Below, piece after piece: positions 51,048 to 59,270 of a DNA stretch of 64,000 nucleotides. The stretch lies in contig JBBDRN010000032.1 in NCBI GenBank assembly GCA_040905445.1, positions 1 to 64,000 on the forward strand, read 5' to 3'. Position 1 is the first letter of the stretch. The number at the start of each line of letters is the position of its first letter. The notes under the pieces were generated by a model. The model was not told where the DNA came from. It made no database searches and was given only the letters and a program-made list of their open reading frames with translations. The position numbers and the translations under genes are program-made. Source of the DNA: SKPT01 sp040905445 (GTDB lineage Bacteria > Planctomycetota > Phycisphaerae > Phycisphaerales > Phycisphaeraceae).

Positions 51048-51755
51048 TTAAGCGTCGCGATCGACCGGCCCGCCGGTTGCTTCCGCCTGCTGGCCGGGCG
51101 GGGCGTCCGGTGCGTCGCCGGCGCCGCGCGCCACCCCCCCTGCCGCGGCTGCCACATCGTCGCCATCGATCTGTTCGCCGTTGGCACGGGCGACCTCCCG
51201 CCGGGCGTGCTCGAAGATGGCCTGCGTCGGCTCACGGTCATACTTCCAGTCGTCGAGCGTGATGCGGGCGGGCTGGCCCGCGTCGGTGCGGTAATGCACG
51301 ACGGCGATGCCCTTGGTCTCCCAGCGTTCCTGGTCGACCGAGGTGATGGCCGCCCACCGCGCCCGCTGGCGGGCGCTCGTAAGCAATCCTTCGTCATCGA
51401 CGGCGACCCAGCGGCCGAAGGTGCGCAGAAAGCCGAACAGGAACAGCAGCCCCAGCCCGCCGGTGATGCCGGCGAAGATGTACTGGGTGGTGATGTCCAT
51501 CTCCGATCGGCCCTCGGGGACCTCCGGGTAGCCATGCGCCTGCATGCGTTGGACCCACTCGGAGCGCCAGTCTTCATGCGTCTCGCGCACCTCGACGTAT
51601 TCCTCGTAGATCCGCTGCTGCTCGGGATAGCGCACCACGGCGTCATACAGGAACCCCGTGATCGGGGACGGGAACAAGCAAAACACCAGCAGCAGGGCCG
51701 CCACCAATCCGACCCGCATCTGGTACGCCCTGCTCATCGTCGCCTTGACCATCAT
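51048..51755 (-). CDS. two-helix membrane protein with PH-like outer region, function unknown
   Basis: 235 residues from ATG 51755 (TTG 51788 would add 11). Helix 1 at about 14-36 (VGLVAALLLVFCLFPSPITGFLYD), an extramembrane segment of about 55 residues rich in Glu, Arg and Trp, and helix 2 at about 90-110 (YIFAGITGGLGLLFLFGFLRTFG). Then comes a compact beta stretch WVAVDDEGLLTSARQRARWAAITSVDQERWETKGIAVVHYRTDAGQPARITLDDWKYD, which has the look of a small PH-like domain. The Gly/Ala/Asp tail is disordered. No motif gives a reaction. Confidence 0.65.
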   Translation of the reverse strand: MMVKATMSRAYQMRVGLVAALLLVFCLFPSPITGFLYDAVVRYPEQQRIYEEYVEVRETHEDWRSEWVQRMQAHGYPEVPEGRSEMDITTQYIFAGITGGLGLLFLFGFLRTFGRWVAVDDEGLLTSARQRARWAAITSVDQERWETKGIAVVHYRTDAGQPARITLDDWKYDREPTQAIFEHARREVARANGEQIDGDDVAAAAGGVARGAGDAPDAPPGQQAEATGGPVDRDA

Positions 51756-51812
51756 CCGTGATACCTGCTTTCTGAGGCGGATCGGCAAGCTTCGCCCGGC
51801 CGCCTCGCCTGA

Positions 51813-52037
51813 TCACATGCCCGACCGGTCCAGCGCCCGGACCCACCAGTGCGCCACCGCCGCCCGCGCCCCGCGGCGTTTGAGCAGCTCCGAGAATCCG
51901 CCCCGATCGATTCGCCGACAGGGAATCCGCGGCACGTCGGCCTGTGTCCGCAGCGCCCAGGTCAGGAACGCGCTCGTCTCCTGCACCATATGCCGGCGCG
52001 CGTCCTCCGGCTCGTTCCGGCTTCGCCGTGGAAACAA
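51813..52037 (-). CDS. small conserved-looking cytoplasmic protein, function unknown
   Basis: 74 residues if begun at TTG 52037, where AAGGAG lies six bases upstream; the open frame extends further but has no site. The chain reads RHMVQETSAFLTWALR, ADVPRIPCRRIDRGGFSEL and RGARAAVAHWWVRAL, a regular pattern of Trp, Arg and Gly that looks selected rather than random. Charged and soluble, no membrane segment. It precedes the membrane protein gene (58 bases apart, same strand) and may be co-transcribed. The call rests on the start signal and composition. Confidence 0.5.
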   Translation of the reverse strand: MFPRRSRNEPEDARRHMVQETSAFLTWALRTQADVPRIPCRRIDRGGFSELLKRRGARAAVAHWWVRALDRSGM

Positions 52038-52451
52038 GGCCCACTCCTTCTCAGCCCCGAGAACCGCACCGTCGCCACCGCGACATGCTCCGCCGGGCCC
52101 GCTCGGCGGGCGGTCCGCCCGGAAGCCGCTCACCGGCCCATTGTCCCGCGCTTGCCGTCATTTTCAAGTCCGACCCATCCCCACGTCGGGCGCAGCGGGG
52201 CGGGCGACGTGACGGGAGGGCGCAAGGATGCGTCATCAACTGGAAGAAGCTGGTGGCGCCTCTGCGGGGCGGCTATTCCCAGGCTCCGTCCAAAAGGTGT
52301 GCCACTGGTGGCTCGCCGTACGAGGTCTTCGGACAGAGCCTAATCCACCGCACGGCATGCCGTCAGCGGTCTCGTGGCGATCATGATCACGTTATGATCT
52401 CGCGGCGATCCTGAAGCACCGAGCCCTTCTACCGGCGATGGAGATCCACCC
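52038..52451. other. intergenic region
   Basis: No gene supported. A perfect 10-bp palindrome GATCATGATC (52379-52388) lies 64 bases before the next gene and could be an operator. The stretch 52240-52330 looks like remnant repeat sequence. Confidence 0.4.
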
Positions 52452-53954
52452 GTGCACGCCACGCCCTGGATGAAGATCGGACTGTTGCTGTCCGCCGCAG
52501 CACTGCTCGCTGCTCGCGCACCGGCCAACCCGCCGCTCTACACCCCCGACAACGCCCCGGACACGCCGAGCCTCGACCAGCTCGAACGCCGGGACCGCAT
52601 CAGCCAGCACGGCATTACCTGGACGTTCGACCGCCCGGTGCCCATCGGGCAGTTCGTCAACGGCGATTACTACGTGATCGGCCCGGTGACGGTGGTCGAG
52701 ATCGACCCGGCGCCCGCCAACGGTCGCAACGGCTCGACGCTGAACATCCCGGTCGACCCGACCACGGCCGAGAGCAAGCTGGGGTTCGACGATCGCATCC
52801 CGTTCGGGCGCTACGCCCCGGACCTGTTCCACGCGCCGCCGATCGAGATGAAGCCGGGCGATGCGCTGGTGTCGTCGATCAGCCTCGGCGAGGACGTGAC
52901 ATCGATCCAGACGCAGCCGCGTCGGCCGCGCAGCGAGGTGACGCCGATCCCGACGATGCTCTGGGACGAGACGTGGGTGCACAGCCCGATGCGCGTGGCC
53001 GCCGTGTTGACGTGCTTGGGCGAGCCTGTGCCCGCCGACGCGTTTCGGCCGGGGTACGCGGATCGTTCGCAGCGGGTCTACCTGGCGCGCAACCTGCGCC
53101 GCGATCGGCTGCCAGCGCTGGAGCGTGTCGCGGCCACGCCGTCACTGGACGCGTGGCAGGCGATGTTCGAGCGGCCGTGGCTGGACGTGGTGATGGACGA
53201 GTTCGGAGCGCCCATTGGGAACATGCCGCGCTACGGCCGGGAGTTCACACGGGCCACGAGCATTGCGACGCTGCTGTTGGCGCTGGACTTTCCCGAGGCG
53301 CAGAAGCAGCCGCTCCTGATCGGGCTGTGCCAGGTGGGCATCGACCTGAGGGGATTGCTGGACGCGGGCAAGCCTGGCTGGCCGCCGCTGGGGGGCCATG
53401 GCAATGGGCGCAAGTGGACGATCATCTTCACCGGCCTGATGCTCGATGAACCCGAGATGCAGCAGCCGCTCGAGCACTTTCCGCACGCCGTGTTCAGCGA
53501 GGACCGGCAGACGATGTTCGACGACGGCTGGACCGGCGCGCAAGCGGTCTATGCCGGGCACGTGGGCCCGGCCGGTCACGATCGACACGAGGGCTGGGGC
53601 CGTTACGAGCATCTGCCGCCCGAGCAGTGGGTCGCCAGCCTCGGCGAGTCGTACCGGCGCTGCTGCACGAGCAAGAGCTGGGTGGGCACGGCGTTGGCGG
53701 TTCAGCTTTATGAGGCCGAGGAGTTGTGGGACCACGACGCCTTCCTGGTTTACGCCGACCGCTGGATGAACGAAGACGACAGCGAGCACGTTGAGCGCAT
53801 CCGCGACGCCGGCCGTGGCGACTGGAATGCGTCCTGGCAGCGTCAGGGGGCGCTGTGGGATGAATTCGTCGGACAGATGTGGCTGGCCTACCGACCGACG
53901 ATCAAGGCCCCGGTCGAGCGTTGGCGCTGGCCCGGCGGAGTGGCGCCGCAGTGA
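52452..53954 (+). CDS. secreted protein with helical-toroid-like domain, function unknown
   Basis: 500 residues, GTG start with GGAG eight bases upstream. Signal peptide of about 25 residues (WMKIGLLLSAAALLAARAPA). Residues 26-160 are beta-rich (GITWTFDRPVPIGQFVNGDYYVIGPVTVVEIDP); residues 160-490 are helical with RPWLDVVMDEFGAPIGNMPRYGREF, LGGHGNGRKWTIIFTGLML, GHDRHEGWGRYEHLPPEQW and CCTSKSWVGTALAVQLYEAEELWDHDAFLVYADRW. Conserved-looking Trp/His/Tyr clusters point to an alpha/alpha-toroid as in carbohydrate lyases and hydrolases; no family is identified with certainty. Stands alone. Confidence 0.6.
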   Translation: MHATPWMKIGLLLSAAALLAARAPANPPLYTPDNAPDTPSLDQLERRDRISQHGITWTFDRPVPIGQFVNGDYYVIGPVTVVEIDPAPANGRNGSTLNIPVDPTTAESKLGFDDRIPFGRYAPDLFHAPPIEMKPGDALVSSISLGEDVTSIQTQPRRPRSEVTPIPTMLWDETWVHSPMRVAAVLTCLGEPVPADAFRPGYADRSQRVYLARNLRRDRLPALERVAATPSLDAWQAMFERPWLDVVMDEFGAPIGNMPRYGREFTRATSIATLLLALDFPEAQKQPLLIGLCQVGIDLRGLLDAGKPGWPPLGGHGNGRKWTIIFTGLMLDEPEMQQPLEHFPHAVFSEDRQTMFDDGWTGAQAVYAGHVGPAGHDRHEGWGRYEHLPPEQWVASLGESYRRCCTSKSWVGTALAVQLYEAEELWDHDAFLVYADRWMNEDDSEHVERIRDAGRGDWNASWQRQGALWDEFVGQMWLAYRPTIKAPVERWRWPGGVAPQ

Positions 53955-54013
53955 CCGGTCGTGCGGCGGGCGCTGCCGCGCGTCGTGGACGATTGTTCAT
54001 GTCATGCGATGTG

Positions 54014-54820
54014 CTATCGATCGATGCGGCGGCACTCGAGGTCCACCTTGGACGACTGGACCGGCGCGGGCAGGCCGAAGAAGCCGCGCACCGTTCCGTA
54101 GGCGTGCACGGTCGCCTTGAGCGCCTGCACGTTTTTTCCGACCAGGAGAACCTGGTGAAACTTCTGCACACCGACGAGCGGGCGGTCGGCGCGGTTGAGG
54201 ACCCATTCGCTCGCGGTGTTGCCGGTTCCGCTGGCCGCGATGTAGGGTGACAGGACGTCGAGCGAAAGTTGCCCCGCGAACTGCACCCCGGCGGAGCCCT
54301 TCACGCCGCCGGCGATTTCAATCCCGCTGACGGCGGTCAGCGCGTCGGAAATGACGCTTGAGAGTTTCGCTTCGCCGGCCAGGGTGAGGTCGGCGGTGCA
54401 ACGCAGGCGGCCCTCGCGCTTGCAGATAAACTCCGTGCGAGGCAGGACATCGAGGATTGACACGCGCATGTTGGTGTTGCCGTACGAGACGGCGAAGCCA
54501 AGGCTGCGCAGGCGATCACTGCCGCTGTGCTGCATGACGCTGAGCGTGTAGGTGGTGAGCCAGATGCGATATCGACCCGCGATGGCTTGCCACTCTTCAG
54601 GCAGGTCGCGCTTCTGATACTCGAACAGTTCCGCAATATCAAACGCGTATGGGCGATTCCCGACCGTGATGCGCACCTTCTTGTAATCGATGTCCGCAAC
54701 GTCACCGGCGAGGTGCCGGCGCACATCATCGACCAGGAGGGTTCGGGTCCACTGCGCATCGTCCGGTGGATCGAGGGTAAGTTGAATCTCATCCGTGGTG
54801 ATCGATTCATCTGTCGCCAT
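54014..54820 (-). CDS. uncharacterised cytoplasmic protein downstream of CHAT-like gene
   Basis: 268 residues; ATG 54820 with AAGGAG eight bases upstream. No signal peptide or membrane segment. Acidic N-terminus (DESITTDEIQLTLDPPDDAQW), then YKKVRITVGNRPYAFDIAELFEYQ, AGRYRIWLTTYTLSVMQHSGSDRLRSLGFAV and a Gly/Ala/Ser-rich centre (AVSGIEIAGGVKGSAGVQFAGQLSLDVLSPYIAASG) that could form beta structure. No known motif recognised. It follows the secreted protein at 54849 by 28 bases and is probably in one transcript with it. Confidence 0.6.
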   Translation of the reverse strand: MATDESITTDEIQLTLDPPDDAQWTRTLLVDDVRRHLAGDVADIDYKKVRITVGNRPYAFDIAELFEYQKRDLPEEWQAIAGRYRIWLTTYTLSVMQHSGSDRLRSLGFAVSYGNTNMRVSILDVLPRTEFICKREGRLRCTADLTLAGEAKLSSVISDALTAVSGIEIAGGVKGSAGVQFAGQLSLDVLSPYIAASGTGNTASEWVLNRADRPLVGVQKFHQVLLVGKNVQALKATVHAYGTVRGFFGLPAPVQSSKVDLECRRIDR

Positions 54821-54848
54821 GCCTACGGCTCCTTGAGGCCATCGCTGG

Positions 54849-56615
54849 TCACACCGCCTGCACCACACGCGGGGAAGCCGCTTGGGAGACCTGCACCGAG
54901 TAGCGCCGCATCTGCTGGATCGCCTCGCGGATGGGCTCATTGCTCGCCTTGTCGAGAGCACGGTCCACCGCCGCGTCGACCAGGGCGCGCATCGAGGGAA
55001 ACTCGCCGTCGCGGTCGAGCAGCTCGCTTGCAGCCAGCAGCACCTCCTGCACGGCCTGCTCATCGATCTGGTGGGTGTAGAAGAGAATCCCGCGCGGCGC
55101 GCGATCGCCAGCGCCGAGCAGGTTGCTGTTGAGCGTCGCCTCACCGCCCTCGCCGCATGAGAAGGCGACAACCAGTCGGTCCTCGAAGATTCCGTCCTCC
55201 GTGTAGTTGTGCAGTAGCTGGCGTAAGTCGGCGTCCTTTCTGGCGGTGATCACGACAATGTTGTCGGCGACGATCCGTGGTTGATCGCCGGCTGGCTCGT
55301 CGAGGCCACCCATGCCGACATGGCGCAGGGCATCCGAAATTTCACCGATGATGGCCCGGTCCGCCGGCACCAGCCTCGTATCGTCCAGAATGTAGATATC
55401 GGCGCCACCGCGCACGGCCGGCTCGCGATCGACACGTGCCGCCGCCAGTTCCATGTCGTCGTCGAGGAAGACGTCGTGGTGGCGGCCAAAGGTTTCCTGC
55501 AGGCGGGCCATGAAGCGGGCGGAGTCGTAGTAGCCGGTGTGACGACCAGCCGCAGGATCAATCCAGATGCCGGGATCGCTGAGGCCCTCCAACGCGCTGC
55601 GGACGTGGATGACGCGCCTGCGGGGCTGCTCGGGGGCAAAGGCCTCGGCCAGCGGGGCGGGCGCCGCACCGCCGTTCAGGAACGCGTCGAACTCCACCCG
55701 AGGCAGGGAAATACGCTGATCGCCAAGCATGAACTCGACGTGTGGCGCATCCGCATCGACGATCGCTCGCAGCGACGAAAAGGTCAAGCCCCGCTCGCCT
55801 TCCGGCGCGCTGCGATACGCGACGCGCGCCGCCCGGCCATCATCCACAAGCTGCACCAACTGCCGTGCGTCCGGCTGCAGCGTGCCCTGTTCGTCGCGAG
55901 GTAGATCGGTGAAGCGCTGCTCGGTCACGCCACCCGGCCCGTCGTCTACGGTCCGGAGCGTCAGCCGATCGTGCCGGTGCTGAAAGACGAACTGCGATGT
56001 TCCATCGCTGCCGTGGGTGAACCAGAGCAGGTCGTGATCGCGATCCGGGCTGGCGAGGTAATCTGCAGGCTCTGCCTGTCCATCGCGGAGCGGCCGCATG
56101 CGGTCGGAGCGGTGATTTTGAGCGTGCTCCCAAAGTCGGTCCTGGATGGATCCGTCGACCGCTGATTCCAGCAACTGGTCGAGTTGCTGAAAGTCGGTGG
56201 CCGGCTCGCGATGGGCGCCCACAATCACCGAACGTTGAATCTGGATCGTCGCTGGTCCGTCAGTAAGATTCTCGATCTGCAATGAGCGATACCCGCCGGT
56301 GCCGTGGATCCTGATCTGGTTCTGTTCGATCGCCGCCGCCAGCGTGAGGGAGCGGCCCTTGTCGAACTTGACGAGGACGCCGTCGCCTCCACGAAGCACA
56401 TGACGGAAGTTGTGGATCGTTTGCGGCTCCAGCCTTGCCCGGTCGAGGCAGTAGGCACTGGCTTCGGTGGAGCCGCGTGCGGCAATGGTCAACGACTGCG
56501 GCGGTATCGCCATGCGCTGCGGCCGGGCGTCGGCATGCGCCGCGACGACCACGATGAGCAGGCATCCAAGCAACGCAACGGCGGCGAGTCGCATCTTCTG
56601 AGTCATGTGAGTCAT
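54849..56615 (-). CDS. secreted protein with caspase/CHAT-like C-terminal region (tentative)
   Basis: 588 residues from ATG 56615 (GGGAG five bases upstream). Signal peptide 1-31 (LAAVALLGCLLIVVVAAHADA). Residues 35-120 resemble a small beta domain (SLTIAARGSTEASAYCL). The middle is acidic and varied. In the C-terminal part DNIVVITARKDAD and LVVAFSCGEGGEATLNSNLL, then GILFYTHQIDEQAVQEVLLAASELL, follow the strand-Cys-helix-strand-helix order of CHAT and other caspase-like folds, with Cys in FSCGEGG at the nucleophile position. A matching His is not certain. If active, it would be an exported cysteine protease. Next gene 28 bases downstream, same strand. Confidence 0.55.
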   Translation of the reverse strand: MTHMTQKMRLAAVALLGCLLIVVVAAHADARPQRMAIPPQSLTIAARGSTEASAYCLDRARLEPQTIHNFRHVLRGGDGVLVKFDKGRSLTLAAAIEQNQIRIHGTGGYRSLQIENLTDGPATIQIQRSVIVGAHREPATDFQQLDQLLESAVDGSIQDRLWEHAQNHRSDRMRPLRDGQAEPADYLASPDRDHDLLWFTHGSDGTSQFVFQHRHDRLTLRTVDDGPGGVTEQRFTDLPRDEQGTLQPDARQLVQLVDDGRAARVAYRSAPEGERGLTFSSLRAIVDADAPHVEFMLGDQRISLPRVEFDAFLNGGAAPAPLAEAFAPEQPRRRVIHVRSALEGLSDPGIWIDPAAGRHTGYYDSARFMARLQETFGRHHDVFLDDDMELAAARVDREPAVRGGADIYILDDTRLVPADRAIIGEISDALRHVGMGGLDEPAGDQPRIVADNIVVITARKDADLRQLLHNYTEDGIFEDRLVVAFSCGEGGEATLNSNLLGAGDRAPRGILFYTHQIDEQAVQEVLLAASELLDRDGEFPSMRALVDAAVDRALDKASNEPIREAIQQMRRYSVQVSQAASPRVVQAV

Positions 56616-57087
56616 GGCTGCTCCCTTCATGAGACGTGACCGGTCGCGTAAGACCTGGGACGGTTGCGCCCCCAGTTTATAGCACGAACACGAATACTCC
56701 TAGCGAAATCGTAGGCTTGCCGCCAAGGCGGAGGCGGCGTCGCGAGGGGGGTTCGCGGCAGACGTTGGACATCCTGCGTCCCGACCGCCATAATCAACGG
56801 GCTCGGGGGCCGGAGCCTTGAGCAACTTTGAGAGATCGGTCCAGCAGTTGCAGGCCCGCCGGGCCCGAGTTGGCCAGGGAGTTGGGGGAGATCGACGCGA
56901 CCTTTGATCGCCGCACCGGCTGATCGACCAGGCCCGCCGGGCCGAGCCGGATGCGAAGCAGTTGCTAAACTATCTCACCCGGGCGGGCGCCCGGCGCGTC
57001 ACGACCCGGGGGCAGGTTTTTGGTGGTTTTGGGGGCCATCAGGAAGTAAGATCGCAAAAACTTGTGCATAAGGGGTTTTGTGATCAC
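56616..57087. other. intergenic region upstream of tRNA-Arg
   Basis: About 470 bases between the secreted-protein gene and the tRNA. It is locally repetitive (GCCCGCCGGGCC occurs at 56851-56862 and in similar form near 56931-56942), with a G/T-rich tract at 57005-57035, but no supported gene. Confidence 0.4.
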
Positions 57088-57161
57088 GCACCCGTAGCTC
57101 AATTGGATAGAGCGGCGGTCTACGGAACCGCAGGTTGGAGGTTCGAGCCCTCCCGGGTGCA
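57088..57161 (+). tRNA. tRNA-Arg(ACG)
   Basis: 74 nt. Acceptor stem GCACCCG (57088-57094) with CGGGTGC (57154-57160), discriminator A57161. D arm GCTC-AATTGGATA-GAGC; anticodon stem GCGGT/ACCGC around CTACGGA gives anticodon ACG; T arm GGAGG-TTCGAGC-CCTCC. All four arms pair. CCA is not encoded. The ACG anticodon would be edited to ICG and read CGU/CGC/CGA. Confidence 0.96.
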
Positions 57162-57485
57162 TTGACTAAATGGCTTATGGGGCCGCGACAACCGGCGCGC
57201 CCCGGCGAGACGCCTCGCCGACCCAGCAACGCCCGCACCCGTCGGGCGATTCTTCCACCATTTCTGCCTCCCCAAAAACCATCCGGAAGTCCGTCCAGCA
57301 GCCCTCGGACAAACCGGTGTGGCCATGCCCCCGTGTGGTATCGTGGGGCCGCACGAATGACGGCACTGACCGGCCAAGACGGGAGCAGCCTGTGCGATCG
57401 CAACGACACGGGTTCACGATCCTGTGGGTCGGCTATCCCACGATCGCGCGCAGCCTGGGCTGCGCCCCGGATGGAGGACGGCACG
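57162..57485. other. intergenic region after tRNA-Arg
   Basis: No gene is supported between the tRNA and the beta-helix protein. No integrase or direct copy of the tRNA 3' end is seen, so an attachment site is not indicated. Confidence 0.4.
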
Positions 57486-58913
57486 ATGACAGCGACGGAC
57501 GACGGGCCGGTGACGGTCTACGACGCCCCGGCGGCCGAGGCGATGAGCGAGGATTTCGAGGTGAGCGTCGGCGGGCGGCCGGTGCCGGTGTACGTCTGCC
57601 GCGTCTCGGCGGTGCCCCACAACCAGATCTGGCCGGGTTACCAGCGACCGCTCGATCAGACGGAACTGGCCTCGTTCGCCGCGTGGGACATGGCGGGCGC
57701 GGCCGAGGTCGAGGTCGTCTCGCGCCGGCCGGTCGAGTCGGTGGCGGTGCGGCCGTCGTCGCGAGGAATTGTGCCGCAGGTGCACGGGCGGCGCATCCGC
57801 TTCACGCTCCCGGGCCCGGGCCAGGTCACGGTGGAGGTGAACGGCTTGCACCACGCGCTGCACCTGTTCGCCGATGCCCCGCCGGCCGCGCCGCCCGATC
57901 GCCAGGACCCGAACGTCCGCTGGTTCGGCGCGGGCGTGCACGACGTCGGGCCAATGACGCTCACCAGCGGCCAGACGATCTACCTGGCCGGCGGAGCCGT
58001 CGTCTACGGGTCCGTGCAGGCCCAGGACGCCGCGAACCTGCGCATCCTCGGCCGCGGAATCCTCGACTCCAGCAAACTGCCGCGCGGCCGCGGCGGCGGC
58101 TCGATCCGCCTGACCGACTGCCGTGACATCGAGATCGACGGGGTGATCCTCCGCGACCCGGCGGTGTGGTGCCTCTCCACATTCGGCTGCCAGGATGTGC
58201 GCATCAGCAACGTCAAGCTGATCGGTCTCTGGCGCTACAACAGCGACGGGATCGACATCTGCAACAGCCGCGACGTGGTCATCCGCGACTCGTTCATCCG
58301 CTCCTATGACGACAGCATTGTCATCAAGGGCATGCCTCGCCACGCCGACAAGCCCGTGCACAACGTCCTGGCCGAGCGCTGCGTCATCTGGAACGACTGG
58401 GGCCGGGCGCTGGAGATCGGCGCCGAGACGTGTGCGCCGCAGATCGCCGACGTGACGTTCCGCGACATCGACATCATCCGCACCAGCTACGCCGCCATGG
58501 ACATCCAGCACGGCGACAATGCGGCGGTCAGGAACATCACGTTCGAGGACATCGATATTGAGATCGACGACGTCAACGACCGCCCCACCATCCAGAAGAG
58601 CCCCGACGACCGCTTCGTGCCCGACCCGGACTTCTGCCCGCGCCTCATGGTCATCGTGATCGCCCCGACCGGCTGGACCAAGGACACCGAACGCGGCACC
58701 GTCGCCGACGTCACCTTCCGCGACATCCGCGTCACCGGCACCCCGCGCCCGGCCTCCACCTTCGACGGCTTTGACGACGCCCACAACGTCACGGGCGTCC
58801 GCATCGAAAACCTTTCCTTCAACGGCCACCGGGCCACCACGCTGGAACTGGCCGGCGTGAGGATCGGCAAGCACGCGGAGGTGGCCTGCCCGGCAACACT
58901 TGATCCGGCATGA
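57486..58913 (+). CDS. glycoside hydrolase 28-like right-handed beta-helix protein
   Basis: 475 residues. The start at 57486 begins MTATDDGPVTVYDAP with GGAGG eight bases upstream; a longer open frame crosses the tRNA and is rejected. An N-terminal beta-sandwich (about 10-125) precedes the helix. Coils are visible as repeating short strands: TIYLAGGAVVYGSVQAQDAANLRILGRGILDSSKL, DCRDIEIDGVILRDPAVW, CQDVRISNVKLIGLWRYNSDGIDICNSRDVVIRDSFIRSYDDSIVIKG, and VTFRDIDIIRTSYAAMDI. NSDGIDI and YDDSI hold Asp positions like the catalytic pairs of GH28 polygalacturonases; a GH49 or related family is also possible. No signal peptide. Alone on the plus strand. Confidence 0.75.
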   Translation: MTATDDGPVTVYDAPAAEAMSEDFEVSVGGRPVPVYVCRVSAVPHNQIWPGYQRPLDQTELASFAAWDMAGAAEVEVVSRRPVESVAVRPSSRGIVPQVHGRRIRFTLPGPGQVTVEVNGLHHALHLFADAPPAAPPDRQDPNVRWFGAGVHDVGPMTLTSGQTIYLAGGAVVYGSVQAQDAANLRILGRGILDSSKLPRGRGGGSIRLTDCRDIEIDGVILRDPAVWCLSTFGCQDVRISNVKLIGLWRYNSDGIDICNSRDVVIRDSFIRSYDDSIVIKGMPRHADKPVHNVLAERCVIWNDWGRALEIGAETCAPQIADVTFRDIDIIRTSYAAMDIQHGDNAAVRNITFEDIDIEIDDVNDRPTIQKSPDDRFVPDPDFCPRLMVIVIAPTGWTKDTERGTVADVTFRDIRVTGTPRPASTFDGFDDAHNVTGVRIENLSFNGHRATTLELAGVRIGKHAEVACPATLDPA

Positions 58914-59117
58914 ATGTCTCTACCGGCCCAAGGCCAAGTTGACTTCGATGCCAGGCGGTCATTGAGCGTGTGAGAACCAGCCAGGGATGAACGGGGTAAA
59001 GCCAGCCACTTGGGTGCTTGGTCTTGTACCTCATTTCGATGCCGGGGTGCAATCCCTGGTCGACTGTTTTGTCGCGCCCGTGCTCGGCCGATGAACCGTA
59101 GAGGATCCATCAAAGAT

Positions 59118-59225
59118 TCAACCAATCCGGGTCCCGACGATGATGATCCCCGTGCCTACCAGGCACACCCCGGCCCCGATCAGTAGGTCGCGACTTCCAG
59201 TTTCACGGGCGCGCGCTGGTAACGG
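59118..59225 (-). pseudogene. possible C-terminal remnant of an EamA/DMT-type transporter
   Basis: On the minus strand the frame ending in TGA at 59118-59120 reads SRDLLIGAGVCLVGTGIIIVGTRIG, a glycine-rich final membrane helix like that at the end of drug/metabolite transporters. No upstream part of such a gene is found, so if genuine it is a remnant. The rest of 58914-59270 shows no gene. Confidence 0.3.
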
Positions 59226-59270
59226 CGGCGAGGTTCGTTTTGGGCACCTTCTTCCCAACGCGCGGTCGAC

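Noticed and set aside
56820..57060. Possible short coding stretch before tRNA-Arg (SNFERSVQQLQ and LLNYLTRAGARR readings)
   Set aside because: Frames are interrupted by stops and no homologous pattern could be named; may be a remnant but not supportable.
57088..57161. tRNA-Arg as an integration site for a genomic island
   Set aside because: No integrase, no duplicated tRNA end and no change of gene type on either side.
57135..57485. Upstream extension of the beta-helix protein beginning inside the tRNA
   Set aside because: It overlaps the tRNA gene and has no family pattern; the start at 57486 has a ribosome binding site.
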